Assembly (NCBI RefSeq): GCF_023101765.2
Contig: NC_064229.1
Location: 7,044,473-7,108,472 of the forward strand
Length of the DNA: 64,000 bases
Origin: Spodoptera frugiperda
Lineage: Eukaryota > Arthropoda > Insecta > Lepidoptera > Noctuidae
Reading direction: 5' to 3'
Positions 11,684 through 22,050 of this stretch are shown piece after piece (the stretch's first letter is position 1; every line of letters starts with the position of its first letter). The position numbers and the translations under genes were made by a program. Under the pieces are notes generated by a model. It did no database searches. It had not been told where the DNA came from and worked only from the letters and a program-made list of their open reading frames with translations.

Positions 11684-12658
11684 GGGGAAAGTGGGGGAAA
11701 CACGAACTCCTAAGGGAAAATATAAATAAAACAGTGGAATCAAATCACAGAGTTTCTTTAATTATTAAATTATAAACTTTACTTATCTAGCTAACGTATT
11801 ACTAATCAACATCATTATTTTTTTTAATAAAATATAACAAAATGACCGAAAAACAAAACCCTTAGTGTTCGGTTTTACCCAACTGATGTCGGGTAAAGCC
11901 GAACACCAAGTGGGGTAATCGCGTACTAACATTACTAAGGTAAATTGTAGTTTTTGGAACACAAGTATTTGCTGCTCTGCCAATGCTGAGTTTCTTGGTT
12001 TGAACATCGACTATAACCTTTTTGAGATCCTCTAAACTGTATTTAGTTTCAGTTTTTCTTTTATAATTACGGGGCATCTGAAACAATTTATTTGATGTTT
12101 AGCATTATCAAAATCACTCGACAACATAATTTAGTGCCACAAAGAAATCAACATAGACTGGAAAACACTATACCCTATTTGCCAATGGCTAGTTGGAAAT
12201 AAAATATGAACAGGGAACTAACAAAAAAAGGAGAGAGGAGTAATGCCGAACGTTCGAGATTACCCCACATGCAGCGTTCGCCTTTACCCCACCGGGTCGA
12301 AAAAAATAAAATGGAAAATATATTTTAGATTATAAAACTTTTATCAAATGCGTCACTGTCATTTGAATGGTTAGTATGTAAGTTTCCCACTATGTAAAGG
12401 TTAAATAACTATTCTCAATAGAAATAAAGCTACACCAAGTTCAATTTATCAAAAACTTACATCGAAAACATTGAAAATATTAAAATTGACATACCTTGAA
12501 AAGTACGTGCGTAAAGCGCGTCTCCCGTGTCATTGTCTGGCGCTGGTGGTGGCGTGATCTCTGAGTTACCGGCGAGTGATATACGGCTATATCTTTCTAA
12601 CATATTAAAACTATTGGGTTCGGGTTTACCCCGCGTTCGCGTTTACCCCACTTTCCCC
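11684..12658 (-). mobile_element. pogo/Tigger-like DNA transposon remnant
   Basis: It is bounded by TA dinucleotides (11682-11683, 12659-12660). The terminal inverted repeats begin GGGGAAAGTGGGG and extend about 24 bases with two mismatches. Inside, near each end, GGGTAAAGCCGAAC-type words and their complements recur, typical of subterminal transposase-binding repeats. At 975 bases it is far shorter than an autonomous element. Confidence 0.9.
11862..12077 (-). pseudogene. pogo/Tigger transposase N-terminus, truncated
   Basis: The frame opens MPRNYKRKTETKYSLEDLKK and continues with the helix-turn-helix (psq/CENP-B type) pattern of pogo transposases: a Lys-rich start, then VQTKKLSIGRAA and VPKTTIY. 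After PKTTIY the similarity ends and the frame runs into the subterminal repeats, so the second HTH and the DDE catalytic domain are missing. The element cannot move itself. Confidence 0.8.
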
Positions 12659-12892
12659 TACGATTGTACTGATGAAATAATTCCGAACATTTATGCATGA
12701 CTTTCACTGACTTTTATTAGTGTGGTAATGTGCACATCTGCGTAATGTTGCACTAACTTTTATTTTCCAAACTGTTCCTACTTACCAAATTTTTCTTCAC
12801 AAACACATTCCAAACATAACAATTTTTCCAAATAGATACTCATACATCCTTATACCTTACAAATAAATAGATAAAACGTGATGAGTAAAGGA

Positions 12893-12904
12893 TGCGCATG
12901 CGCA
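12893..12904. promoter_or_regulatory. palindromic NRF1/ewg-type site
   Basis: TGCGCATGCGCA is a perfect match to the palindromic NRF1 (Drosophila erect wing) consensus. It is only a sequence match; it stands about 600 bases downstream of the bHLH exon in the transcribed direction. Confidence 0.35.
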
Positions 12905-13174
12905 TACAGGGGAGTGGCCCGTTCGTATTACGTATTAATTTAAGCACGCTTCGTTAGCGATGCGGAGTGCTTGTCAAGTTTCTACTAACACCTGTTTTAG
13001 ACTCGTTGTGTATGCCTGTGTATTATTTTATTAGCTATCGTGGTTTTATTAATATGTTAGAAATAGAGGATGATACGAAAGAGGTGTTGAGGTAATGTGG
13101 TGTGATGTTTTCTTGATGGTTACGGTCTTAATTTGGTTTAGAAGTTAACGAGAAAATTTAAATAACATTTTTAA

Positions 13175-13215
13175 GTCTTTGACTGCCAATAGAAAACTGT
13201 TTAAGGGAAATCCTA
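13175..13215 (-). mobile_element. truncated TTAA-flanked micro-MITE
   Basis: Follows a TTAA (13171-13174) with GTCTTTGACTGCC, then AGAAAACTGTTTAAGG and AAATCCT, as in the complete 76-bp copies at 21082-21157 and 58188-58263. The other end is lost. Confidence 0.65.
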
Positions 13216-13516
13216 ATTTATTTTTAAGTAATTTTACTTGAAATTAATGAAAATCTGATTTTAATACACTTTTGACATTCATTATTTCTTTATCCGACAT
13301 AATATCTTGGATGTTTTTAAGGCTGGAGTGAATAGGCTGTTTGTTGACATGTTCCATCTGCAACGCATTGTCACTTACCATCAAATGCCTGTCTAGTTTT
13401 AAATAAAAAAATATCAATCCCAATTTTTGACATCTTCATTACAACTCCATAATAAAGGCTCACTAGTATTATTCTGTACGAAAAACCTAAAATTACTGAA
13501 GTAAACTTAAACATAC

Positions 13517-13698
13517 CTTGTTGGAAGTAGTTGGATTTCCTCACGTAGACACAGACGAGAGCCATGAGTTGTAGCTGTGACAACCTCTGCCGGGTGGAAG
13601 GGGGGAGGGGTAATAAGTCCCGAAGGTTGGCAATCTCTGCGTTGATGAGGTCGCGTCTCAGCTTGCTCGCGCCTTTCGTTGATTTGCCCTGGTCGAAC
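13517..13698 (-). CDS. dysf: dysfusion/NPAS4-type bHLH-PAS factor, bHLH exon
   Basis: This exon encodes 60 full codons forming the basic helix-loop-helix domain of the dysfusion/NPAS4 family. Read on the minus strand it starts FDQGKSTKGASKLRRD, continues through helix 1 (LINAEIANLRDLLPL), a short PPSTRQ loop and helix 2 (RLSQLQLMALVCVYVRK), and ends NYFQQ. The STKGASK-RRD-INAEI signature separates this family from other bHLH-PAS proteins. The acceptor is TTTTTCTTTCAG and the donor AAG/GTATGT. The exon enters with one base completing an Arg codon and leaves with one extra base (phase 1). In flies the factor partners with Tango/ARNT, binds DNA in the nucleus and controls tracheal fusion-cell genes; that role is family knowledge. 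The PAS domains should follow in exons at lower coordinates, but none is recognisable in the window. Assignment to the family is firm; the function in this species is inferred. Confidence 0.93.
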
Positions 13699-14904
13699 CT
13701 GAAAGAAAAACAATGTTATTTTTTTTTTATTCTTAAGTCAACTTTTAGTATTATTGTTTAGTCACTATCACGACTGCCTAATCAACCTCTTCTCTTAAGT
13801 TTTAATAGCCCATAAATACTTACTAGCTGTTACTGAAGACTGACGTCTTTTAAGATATTTGTTTCTGTAAAATTATTGAAACTTTCATATCAGTAAAAGC
13901 TACGGATTGACATCTAAATCGATGAGGGAGAGTCTTATTACTAAACTCCAATTACTGATTCTGTTATACTTTCGATGTATTAAGACGATACTTTTCGTGA
14001 ACATGATTGACAAAACATAGATCGATATAACATAGGTCGATATACAATTCACAACAAATAAATATATCAATCCATTTAATATTATATCAATCCTCACTAA
14101 AAGTCTTGTAATATTTAAAAATTAAAACATAAAACAATTAATATGCAGTTATTTTAATATTCGAATAAAATTCGTTTCACATTCATATCCTCATAGAATC
14201 GTCATTTTAATCGACTATTTGTATCGATATGTAATTTTATCGATTTTATTGTATTAGATATGAACGCGGAATATTTCCTAAAGTTACAAATTTACCTTGA
14301 ATGGTAATCGAAGTAATAGTTCGAGTAATAGCAAAGGTCGTAGTTACCTAGCAGTATTGAAACGTTTGTTCATATTTTTACTGTTTTTGGAAACTCACTA
14401 GAATGCAATAACAATGTGTATATGAATAAGGCGCATGATTGGGGAGGAGACGTAAATAGGGTATATGGCCAATTTCTATTTTAATGTTCGTGTTTTATAA
14501 TCTAATAAAGTATGCTAATAAAAATACGTCCAAATTATACTAAACATTTATTTCAATTTATTATTCAAAATACTTCATCAAATATGTCATATAAAATAAC
14601 CGTCGCGGCGACTGATTAAAATTAATGATCAAAAATTATGCGTTTATGCATATAATTGTTGAATTTGCAATCGTTTAGATGAAAATGATAGCGACTAATA
14701 ATTGTTTTACACGGCAATCAAAATGTCGAAATTATTCAAATGTCATCTTCAATAATTATTATTAATAAATCAATTTAAAATATTTAAAGAAAAAATCTGG
14801 TGTTTTGTATTATTGTAATCAAATAATTGGGTTAAGGATTCCATATACAGATTAACAGATATTTAGAAAATCACAATCTGGTAACCTCCGAGAATCAACT
14901 TAGT
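13699..14904. other. intronic, AT-rich, nothing recognised
   Basis: No repeat family or open frame worth reporting between the bHLH exon and the nested insertion complex. Confidence 0.4.
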
Positions 14905-15125
14905 TATTATAATAACTAAAGACATACTAAATTAACTAAAAATCACGGTTTACTCGCATAAAAGAATGGAGAAAAGCTCTATTAGTTTCGAGTTCACTCC
15001 CAACTTGAGTAGGCTGCGCGATGTCGTCGCGTCTGCGCACGTTGCTCATGAAGAGTCCCTCTGTGCCTCGAAACTAGTAGACCTTTTTCCATTAATTTGA
15101 GCGAGTAAACCTTGATTTTTTAGGT

Positions 15126-15466
15126 TCCTGTTCCTTATTGGGCGGGAGGAAACGCCCGGGTGTCATCACTGCGAGGACCGCCCGGAGGACACGGTAGAAC
15201 ATACGGTGGCGGTGTGCCCTGCGTGGGCTGAGCACCGCCAAGTCCTCAGGGATGTGGTCGGCGACGGCGACCTCTCGCGCCCGGCACTGGTTCAGGCCAT
15301 GGTGCGGAGCGAGAGGGACTGGGATGCCGTCTCCTCTTTCTGCGAAGCAGTCATGCTAGCTAAGGAGGAGGCGGGGCGCGTGAGAGAACAAACCTCCTCA
15401 CGCCCCAGCCGTCGCGAGAGACACTCCGGGCGTCGGGGATCGCGGGACGATCTCCGGCCACCGTAA
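15126..15466 (+). pseudogene. R1-clade LINE ORF2 C-terminus
   Basis: An open frame of about 113 codons truncated at its 5' end. It contains the C-terminal zinc motif GCHHCEDRPEDTVEHTVAVC (CX2C-X9-HX4C) followed by PAW, which is diagnostic of ORF2 in R1-type LINEs. The tail is Arg/Ser-rich and ends Pro-Pro-stop at 15466. Endonuclease and reverse transcriptase are absent, so this copy is dead. Confidence 0.85.
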
Positions 15467-15895
15467 GTGCGGGCCTGCGGGCGGCGAGTAAGGGTAGCTC
15501 ACCGCCCGAACAGAACCAGACCCGTGCGTACGGCGCGTAGCGTTCCGCGCGCGCCTCAAAGAGGGGTCTACCTTTATTAGTAGAATTTTTTTGGTCATAA
15601 TTTTATTTTGCATAACAACGCATGGCAGAAACTTCATTTCGCAGAAAATCATTTGGTATACCATCATTTGCAATACATTAAATACGCATAATTTTGTAAG
15701 TCAGAATCATCTTTAGGCATAAATTGATACGCATAATAATTGAAAGGTAGAACCATCATATTGCAGAATGTTCACTGTCAGAATCGTCTTTTGGCATAAA
15801 TTTCATAACCATAATAATTAAAAAGTAGAACGTAACGTAGTAGAAGTCTTTTGGCATACTTTTAATATCCATAATAATTGAAAGACTCATCTATC

Positions 15896-16042
15896 ACGCA
15901 AGCATGCAGCATGCAAGCAGGCTTGCAACAAGCAAGCAAACAAGCATGCAGCGTGCAAGCAAGCATGCAGCAAGCAAGCAAGCATGCAGCATGCAAGCAA
16001 GCATGCAAGCATGCAGCAAGCAAACAGCATGCAAGCAAGCAT
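15896..16042. repeat. AAGCATGC-type low-complexity array
   Basis: About 145 bases of GCAAGCATGCAGC-like units with CAAGCAAGCA spacers. It is open in several frames only because of its composition. Confidence 0.9.
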
Positions 16043-16235
16043 GGTTTCCGTCACGGCTCCGGCGCTGCGGGGCTCCGGCGGCCCCACGCGCGCTAATCGT
16101 CGCAGACGGCTTTCGCTCACCACCGCAGCTTCGGCTTGTTGGCCGGCTTCGCCGGCCAGCCTCAGCAGCGGCGGCTCGCTCATAGCCGCCTGCTCCTCAG
16201 CCCGCGGGCCGCCTCGCCCCTCCGCGCCTACGCGA
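16043..16235. other. GC-rich insert within the Mutator-like element
   Basis: About 190 bases of very high GC in an otherwise AT-rich element, with a perfect stem GGCCGGC/TTC/GCCGGCC. Several short open frames exist but none matches a family I know. It may be captured host DNA (Pack-MULE style) or an expanded internal repeat. Confidence 0.5.
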
Positions 16236-17256
16236 TTTTAAATTGCACTCTAGGGGTAGGGCAGACAAGACTACGTGCAGTCGGTTTTGCAGCGATTCGG
16301 TTCTGTCACTTCACTAACTTTTATTCTACCATCTTCTTAATATGCCAAGTGAAATTATGCCAAACAATCGTCGCTCCAAATAAACGTTATGTGAAACAAA
16401 ATTATGCAAAAATAAGCTTTGCCAAACGTAATTATGCCAAATAAAATTCTACCATCTTAAAAGTATGCCTTTGTAAATTCGGACATATAAACATTCGGCA
16501 AAACAATAATTATATTAAACAATTTTTATGCCATATGTATATTCGTTTAAAGAAGATTCTGCCAGGTGTGTTATGCCAAACAAATTTCGGAGCATTAAAA
16601 TTCTGCCAGATAGAGGGAACCCCTCAAAGAGCCATCAGACCACCACAGATGGGGCCCAGTAGGGCTGATGCCTGATCCGGAGCTGCGGACTACCTGGCGG
16701 GTTTACCGGGGCTCCGGCTCGAAAAGCAGGAGAAGGAACGGGGTGGTTTTTAGTCAGTAAGAGTCTGACACTCCCTCTCGCCTCGCCCAAGGTGGGAGAA
16801 GTCATTGGATGATTTTCCCCCTGAAAAAAAAAAAAAAAATAAACCTTGATTTTTAGGTAATCAACTTACTTGATAAAAGTCTTCATGTTTTATATTTTGT
16901 AAATACCCTGAACCAACCAATCAGAACGCTATACGCTCTCGTTTCGATTAATTTAAACGTAAAGCAAACTCATACTAAGGGTACAGGCTATCATCAACTC
17001 GCATTACCTGCATTACCTGCACTTCGGCTGACTCAGTGCATTATAACATTTGACCCTACAACCTTAAGCCGTCTCTCTGAATCCTGCATGGTCCTTGTTA
17101 TTAGACACCCTGATGCAATATTGCATGCCCTTTATCCTTTATGAAGTTTCTGATTAAAATTATCCTGCTGTTAATGTCTGTTTAGACCTTATAGATGGTG
17201 TTATTTCTAACTACTGCAAAATTGATATGCAGTATCGTTTGTAAGAGTTTCTTTTT

Positions 17257-17545
17257 TTTTGAGTGAGAGTTTGTGTGTCGTGGGCGCGTTACAAATATAC
17301 AAGTTCACTTGCACATGACACCTTTTTTTCCTGAAACCTTCAGACGGCGCCTAGCTTTTTGGGGAGAAAGACTAGGAAGTGTGGGATTTTTACCTCACTA
17401 AAACCACCCCGGTGGCCACATTCAGCAAGCACCGATAAGGGGCACTAAGACCTCTAACTAGACCTGCTCCGGAGCCCCTATGATGCAGCCCCTGTTACGG
17501 CACTTGCATATGACACCCAGACCAGAAACAGAATTTGTGATCACA
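17257..17545 (-). mobile_element. family B SINE interrupted by a LINE end
   Basis: GTCGTGGGCGCGTTACAAAT at the left and AGAAACAGAATTTGTGATCA at the right are the body of the family B SINE seen at 3835-3990. The middle is displaced by an insertion with its own 17-bp target duplication. Confidence 0.7.
17323..17500 (-). mobile_element. 5'-truncated LINE end inside the family B SINE
   Basis: The minus strand ends in a run of A (plus strand TTTTTTT from 17323). It is bounded by CACTTGCA(C/T)ATGACACC at 17306-17322 and 17501-17517. The body (GGCCACCGGGGTGGTTTTAG, then AAAATCCCACAC) resembles another moth LINE 3' UTR, different from the R1-type tail found elsewhere in this window. Confidence 0.75.
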
Positions 17546-17640
17546 TAAAGTGGGTGTACATTGTATAGCGACATTACGTGCCGTAATGTGCATGTGGACC
17601 TCTGCCTACCCCTTCGGGGATAAAAGGCGTGACGTTGTGT
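17546..17640 (+). mobile_element. family D SINE, 3' fragment
   Basis: Carries GTGGGTGTACATTGTATAGC, CATTACGTGCCGTAATGTGC and CCCCTTCGGGGATAAAAGGC, then GTGACGTTGTG. It is joined directly to the end of the family B SINE. Confidence 0.8.
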
Positions 17641-18054
17641 ATAAAGAGTTTTTCCGTAACCCGCTACTACGTTGTACAGCAGCCAAATACCTATTTTACT
17701 CAGAACAACACACAATCATACTGTGCCTAGTTATAATATTAGGTATATGTTCGTTAGAATTTACCTGTAGTTATATTAATGCAATTATAAAGTTGTTCAG
17801 ATGATGATATCATAACTAATTAATTAGAAACAAGTTGAGATGTTTTAATATTAATACTATAAGGAAATGTTATCTTCAATCGAAGGCAATGAACGTACGT
17901 AATAGATATGTTGGTAATTTAATGCAATTATTTGTCTGGTTGTATTAAAATTATTCATATAATTGATATAAAAGAACACATTAGGTTCAAATTTAAATTA
18001 ACTACACATAAAAATATGTTTATGTTTGTTCATGTATTTTAATTAAGTACTATT

Positions 18055-18345
18055 GGATATGTTGTGGTGACCCAGAAGTTTTAGATGCCCGCTTCTCATG
18101 CATGAAGGTGTGGGTTCGAAACCTACCAACGGCAAGTATCAATGCGAAATTTTCTGAGTTAATATACTTTCTAAGATTTTTTAAATACAACTGACAATTG
18201 TTGAAGGAAAACATCGTGAGGAAATCTGCACTCGTCAACCCGCATTGAACAAGCGTGGTGATTAATGCTCAGGCCTTCTCCGTGCGAGAAGAAGGCATTG
18301 GTCAGTAATGGCCACTTATAGGCTGTGGGTATGACGTCATGTGTG
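18055..18345 (+). mobile_element. tRNA-derived SINE (family C)
   Basis: The head has box-B-like GGTTCGAAACC after TGCATGAAGGTGTG. The body shares ACATCGTGAGGAAATCTG, CAACCCGCATTGA, GGTGATTAATGCTCA and CCACTTATAGGCTG with 55655-55815. The group resembles Bm1-like SINEs of moths, a name suggested from memory only. Confidence 0.65.
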
Positions 18346-21081
18346 ATAGTTTGATTTATTTCATCATTGAACGACGGAAAGTCCACACTGAACGCGCTGT
18401 CGTTATCTACTCTCTTACCGAACACCAAATGCTATTCAACACAGATATTAAATAAAATGAAAACATTTCATCTTAAAAGGCTTTCCCTAAAAACTATAAT
18501 AAAACAAATGCAACCCAATCTTTCTCAAGATCTACCAAACGTACCTTACGCGACCTATTTTCCAAAATTTAATGACAACAACACTCAAAAATATAATATA
18601 ATACAGTAATATACTCAAGCATTTTCGTTGCAAACATTTTTTGCGAGTCACGTTTTTGACTTGCGCAGAAATAAGATCAAAGACTGACGTCGTTTCATTT
18701 TACTCGGTACATTACCATTTACGTTGGAATTCCATCAATTTCGAAAATAATTTTGCAAAAGTATTTTTTTTTCTTAAGCCGGGAGAAATCTTTTGTTGTT
18801 TGTGAGTGAATGGAATAAAGGAGTGAAATCGATGAGGAGTGAGTGAGTGGATCTCTTATTAGCTAATATAGTGCAGCACGCGATGCGCCGGCGCAGCCTG
18901 CTTGATGTGTTCCGCTTGGGGCTGGGAATTATTAAAAGATCTCTCCTTTTTTAATTGATATAGTAACTAAATGTTTTTAATTTGATAGCTGAGTACGTAT
19001 TTAAATAATCTGTGATTAGTGTCTCGTAAAAAATCGTCAATAATTACCCCTTTTATTAAACAACTAGGTACGTCCATATAGAAAAGGCATCTCGGAAAGG
19101 GTATATAGAAAAGGCATCTCGGTAAAGCATATTATATTACCTGAATTTTTCAAATTTCTTATTTCTGTTTCTGTGATTTGGAAAAGTGTGTCGAAATATG
19201 TAGATAACATTTGATTATGAAACTTAAACAATATTTTTGCGTTCGTATCCTGTCAGTTACAAGTGGAGCGCATCAAAGTCGCATGTGTATCGTGGGAACG
19301 CGATACATTACCGCCGTAACTGAGAGGGCTCTAACTCCTAACCTATTTTATGTATAAGGCCATCCTCACCTCACGACCACTTTCCGTATTTTAACGAAAA
19401 TTCCGTGAGCTCCGAACAAAGGCTCCAATTTATATGAACACATGAATCGGAATGCTGTTAGCTCAGAATTATTGGCTTCTGATATAGATAAAGTTGGTGG
19501 AAAAGGAATTTCACGTGTGTACATATCATTATTATTTAGATGGAAGTATTATTTACATATAATATTAATGTTAGAATTTAGTTCGAAGGAAATACATGGT
19601 ATTGTGGCTGCTGTGATATAAAAATTGTAAATTTTTCTTATAGCACAAATTATAGTCTATTTACAATTTGCATCCCTAATAGTATTCCTTTAAGTGGCGA
19701 GACTATGAGGAGTTTCCGTCGGTAGCCTACTAACTGAGGCCATTATATTCTCTAAGAAACTGTTTCAGGCACTTATAAAAGGCTTACAAAGGTTAACATA
19801 AAAAGACGGAGTAATTTACTGGTATCTAAAAATTTTCACTCAAATTTTCATAATAAGTGACCGCAACAGGTTTCGGTATTGTGTAAGTATAATTTCCTGT
19901 GAAAACCTAACCTGTTTTCCCACGCTGCGAGCCGTTACAAAGGCAGCTAATAATTTAGACAATTTTCCAATATCAGGCGTTGTATAGTCCATGTTATAAG
20001 CGTAAACAGCTAACTAACCGGTAGAATTTATTCGGTAAATCCACTTAACAATCAAATTATTATTGAGGCTTCAGTATCTTTCATTATTATTTGGCTCAAT
20101 TGCAATTTTAGCACATAACAAATGTAAGTATAGTTAACGGCAAAAAAATGTAAAATGTTCACATATCGATAAACACAACAATCATTTCGTAGCGATCCAA
20201 CCAAAACTTGGTTCTGATTTTTTTTACAAAATCCGTCTAAAATTCAAACACAAAACAAAATTAGAACGTGCAGAAAAAAGGAGTTCACTATTTCAAATCG
20301 CTCCCCGCTTACAACTTACCCCAACCACCGAGGGTAGTCCATAGAAACCGCAACAGCGTATCGGTGGTACAGTACACGCCACTCGCATTACCTCGTAAGG
20401 ACCATACCTCCATACCTCTATCTCATTCGTTCGCTCTATAAATTCTAATACCATGTTAGAGCATAGAAAGCTTTATTACTACTGCATGTTTATGTTATCC
20501 TAGTACTATTTTCATAGATTTGTTATTCTATGTATGTATGTATGTCTGTATGTATGCGTTTGTTTTGTAAGGTTTTAGTATCAGTGGGACATTTTACTTT
20601 TGTTGGGGCTTGGGTCATATAGCTGTATTAAAATTGTAGATCACTCTGTACACTATGGATGCATTATAGTGATTTCATTTGATTAGAATGATTGATCTAG
20701 TTAAAAATAGCTATATTTATTTGTAGTTCTGAACTGGACTGGATTAATAAATCCAGTCTCAAACAAAGAAAGTAAAACAAAATTAAGTTGCTTATATACA
20801 ATTCTTGGCCAATCTTCAACCATAAATCCCATCACATCTTCTCATCTTCCTACCCATCAATAAACATCAAACATTGACATAACATGGCCCCGACATTGAT
20901 TCACAATCTATCTGCCAATTTACCAAGCAAAACGCTGCTAATATCGGCAATTGACAGTTCATAAGTCCGGTCAAGCCTTAGGCGTTACTTCTGTCCACTC
21001 ATAACAATCCTTGCTTAGAAATCTCCGTCCCTTTAGGCCACATTCGCACGAGAACTTTTTAACGTCGCGTTAAAGCATTAA
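18346..21081. other. intronic, AT-rich, minor repeats only
   Basis: A 23-base unit (TATAGAAAAGGCATCTCGG...) is tandemly duplicated at 19077-19127, and a short (TATG)n tract lies at about 20525-20560. No supported gene or element otherwise. Confidence 0.5.
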
Positions 21082-21157
21082 CTGCCCAAAGAAAACTGTT
21101 GAAAGCAAATCCTCTGCTAAGCGTCAGTCACCAGTGACCGACGTGGCGGTTAGTTTG
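21082..21157 (-). mobile_element. 76-bp TTAA-flanked micro-MITE
   Basis: Flanked by TTAA at 21078-21081 and 21158-21161. The body shares AAAACTGTT, AAATCCTC and GACGTGGCG-type words, in order, with the reverse complement of 58188-58263, which is exactly the same length. Confidence 0.8.
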
Positions 21158-21271
21158 TTAAAAATGCTCAAATGTAACAAATTGCTATTTAGTCTTTACC
21201 GTAATGTCCAAAATCTAACGTAGAAAGTGTAAAACTGTTCAGCTGTTGTAACAGCGCCATGTCATAAAAGC

Positions 21272-21362
21272 ATTTTTTGAGGGAGGTGAGAAGGAGTGTC
21301 AGACTCTTACTGACTCGAAACTACCTCGTTCCTACTAGTGCTTTGAGCCGGAGTCCCAGTAG
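21272..21362 (-). mobile_element. R1-clade LINE 3' end, short copy
   Basis: Matches the terminal 90 or so bases of the LINE 3' UTR in reverse (TTTTTTGAGGGAGG, then GTGTCAGACTCTTACTGACT). Confidence 0.8.
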
Positions 21363-21852
21363 GAATGAAGATAATATATTAGCTGATGCATTTCTTTTAT
21401 CTCAAGCCATTTCTAACGTACGTTAAAAAACTCTCGTGCGAATAGAGCCTTTAGGGCTTAAAACAATTTCCCTGTGTACAAAACACACACATACGTATTG
21501 ACACGTATAGCATGTGTTTTGTGACATTTGAAGGGCAAAGGTTAGTGTTCAAACTCAAATGTTTATGGTTACATCGAGGATATGAAGTAGGGTCTCGATA
21601 ATCGGATTTATGTGATTTAAATAGGACGTTATTGATGTACACCTGAGGTTCTTAGGATGGTTAGATTGAGTTTCTTGTTGTAAGCTTGTGTCACATGAAG
21701 TACCTACATGAACTAACTGTCTCATTATTTGCTCCAGAAATTAATATTATGCTTTTAAAGACCTGCGCAAATTTTTGTCTTGACCTTTTTTCAATTAGTT
21801 TTTAGCATCGGCACAGAGTCTAAACCAAATTCTTGGTTAGACACGTTGTTGT

Positions 21853-22050
21853 CCACAGATGGGGCCCAGTAGGGCTGATGTCCGATCCGGAGCTGCAGAT
21901 AACGTGAAAGGTTACCGGGGCTCCGGCTCAAAGCAGGAGCAGGAACAGGGTGATTTTAGTCTGTAAGAATCTGACATCTCCCCCTCCCGCCTCCCTCATG
22001 ATTCAGTCATTGGAATTCATCATCAGACATTGGATTCCCCACTCAAAAAA
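21853..22050 (+). mobile_element. R1-clade LINE 3' end with target duplication
   Basis: Starts CCACAGATGGGGCCCAGTAG and ends in CAAAAAA. It is bounded by a perfect 14-bp duplication AGACACGTTGTTGT at 21839-21852 and 22051-22064. Confidence 0.9.

Larger units (their letters stand above)
15564..16621. mobile_element. Mutator-like non-autonomous element inside the LINE 3' UTR
   Basis: Flanked by a perfect 10-bp duplication CCTCAAAGAG (15554-15563 and 16622-16631). A related LINE end in this window shows the same site unoccupied, with one copy (26033-26042, minus). The ends are GGGTCTACC and GAGGGAACCC. The left third is made of GCATAATT / TGGCATAAA / GCAGAAT words every 13-20 bases; the right third carries the reverse complements (AATTATGCCAAA, ATTCTGCCA). 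A 9-10-bp duplication with long subterminal repeats fits the Mutator superfamily. No transposase is present. Confidence 0.8.
15126..16839 (+). mobile_element. 5'-truncated R1-clade LINE with intact 3' end
   Basis: It contains the C-terminus of ORF2, a 3' UTR and a 16-base poly(A) tail (16824-16839). It is flanked by a target duplication beginning TAAACCTTGATTT at 15106-15125 and repeated from 16840, about 18-20 bases with one T difference. A separate element is inserted in its 3' UTR. This is the reference copy for the twelve other LINE ends listed in the window. Confidence 0.9.
14905..16860. mobile_element. palindromic MITE copy 2, split by a LINE
   Basis: The left part (14905-15125) carries AGACATACTAAATTAAC, the paired TGGAGAAAAGCTCTA / CTAGTAGACC arms and the GC-rich core with GATGTCGTCGCG. 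The LINE at 15126-16839 interrupts it at the TAAACCTTGATTTT arm. That arm is duplicated on both sides as the LINE target duplication, and very little of the MITE remains to the right. Confidence 0.75.

Noticed and set aside
1..13516. PAS-domain exons of dysfusion
   Set aside because: Searched by eye on the minus strand for the expected conserved PAS reading; none found, so they are placed beyond the window.
13507..13713. Minus-strand frame VRPGQINERREQ over the bHLH exon
   Set aside because: A shadow of the true bHLH frame; it destroys the conserved STKGASK signature.
15878..16444. Overlapping open frames in both strands over the AAGCATGC array
   Set aside because: Low-complexity repeat is stop-free in several frames; no conserved domain.
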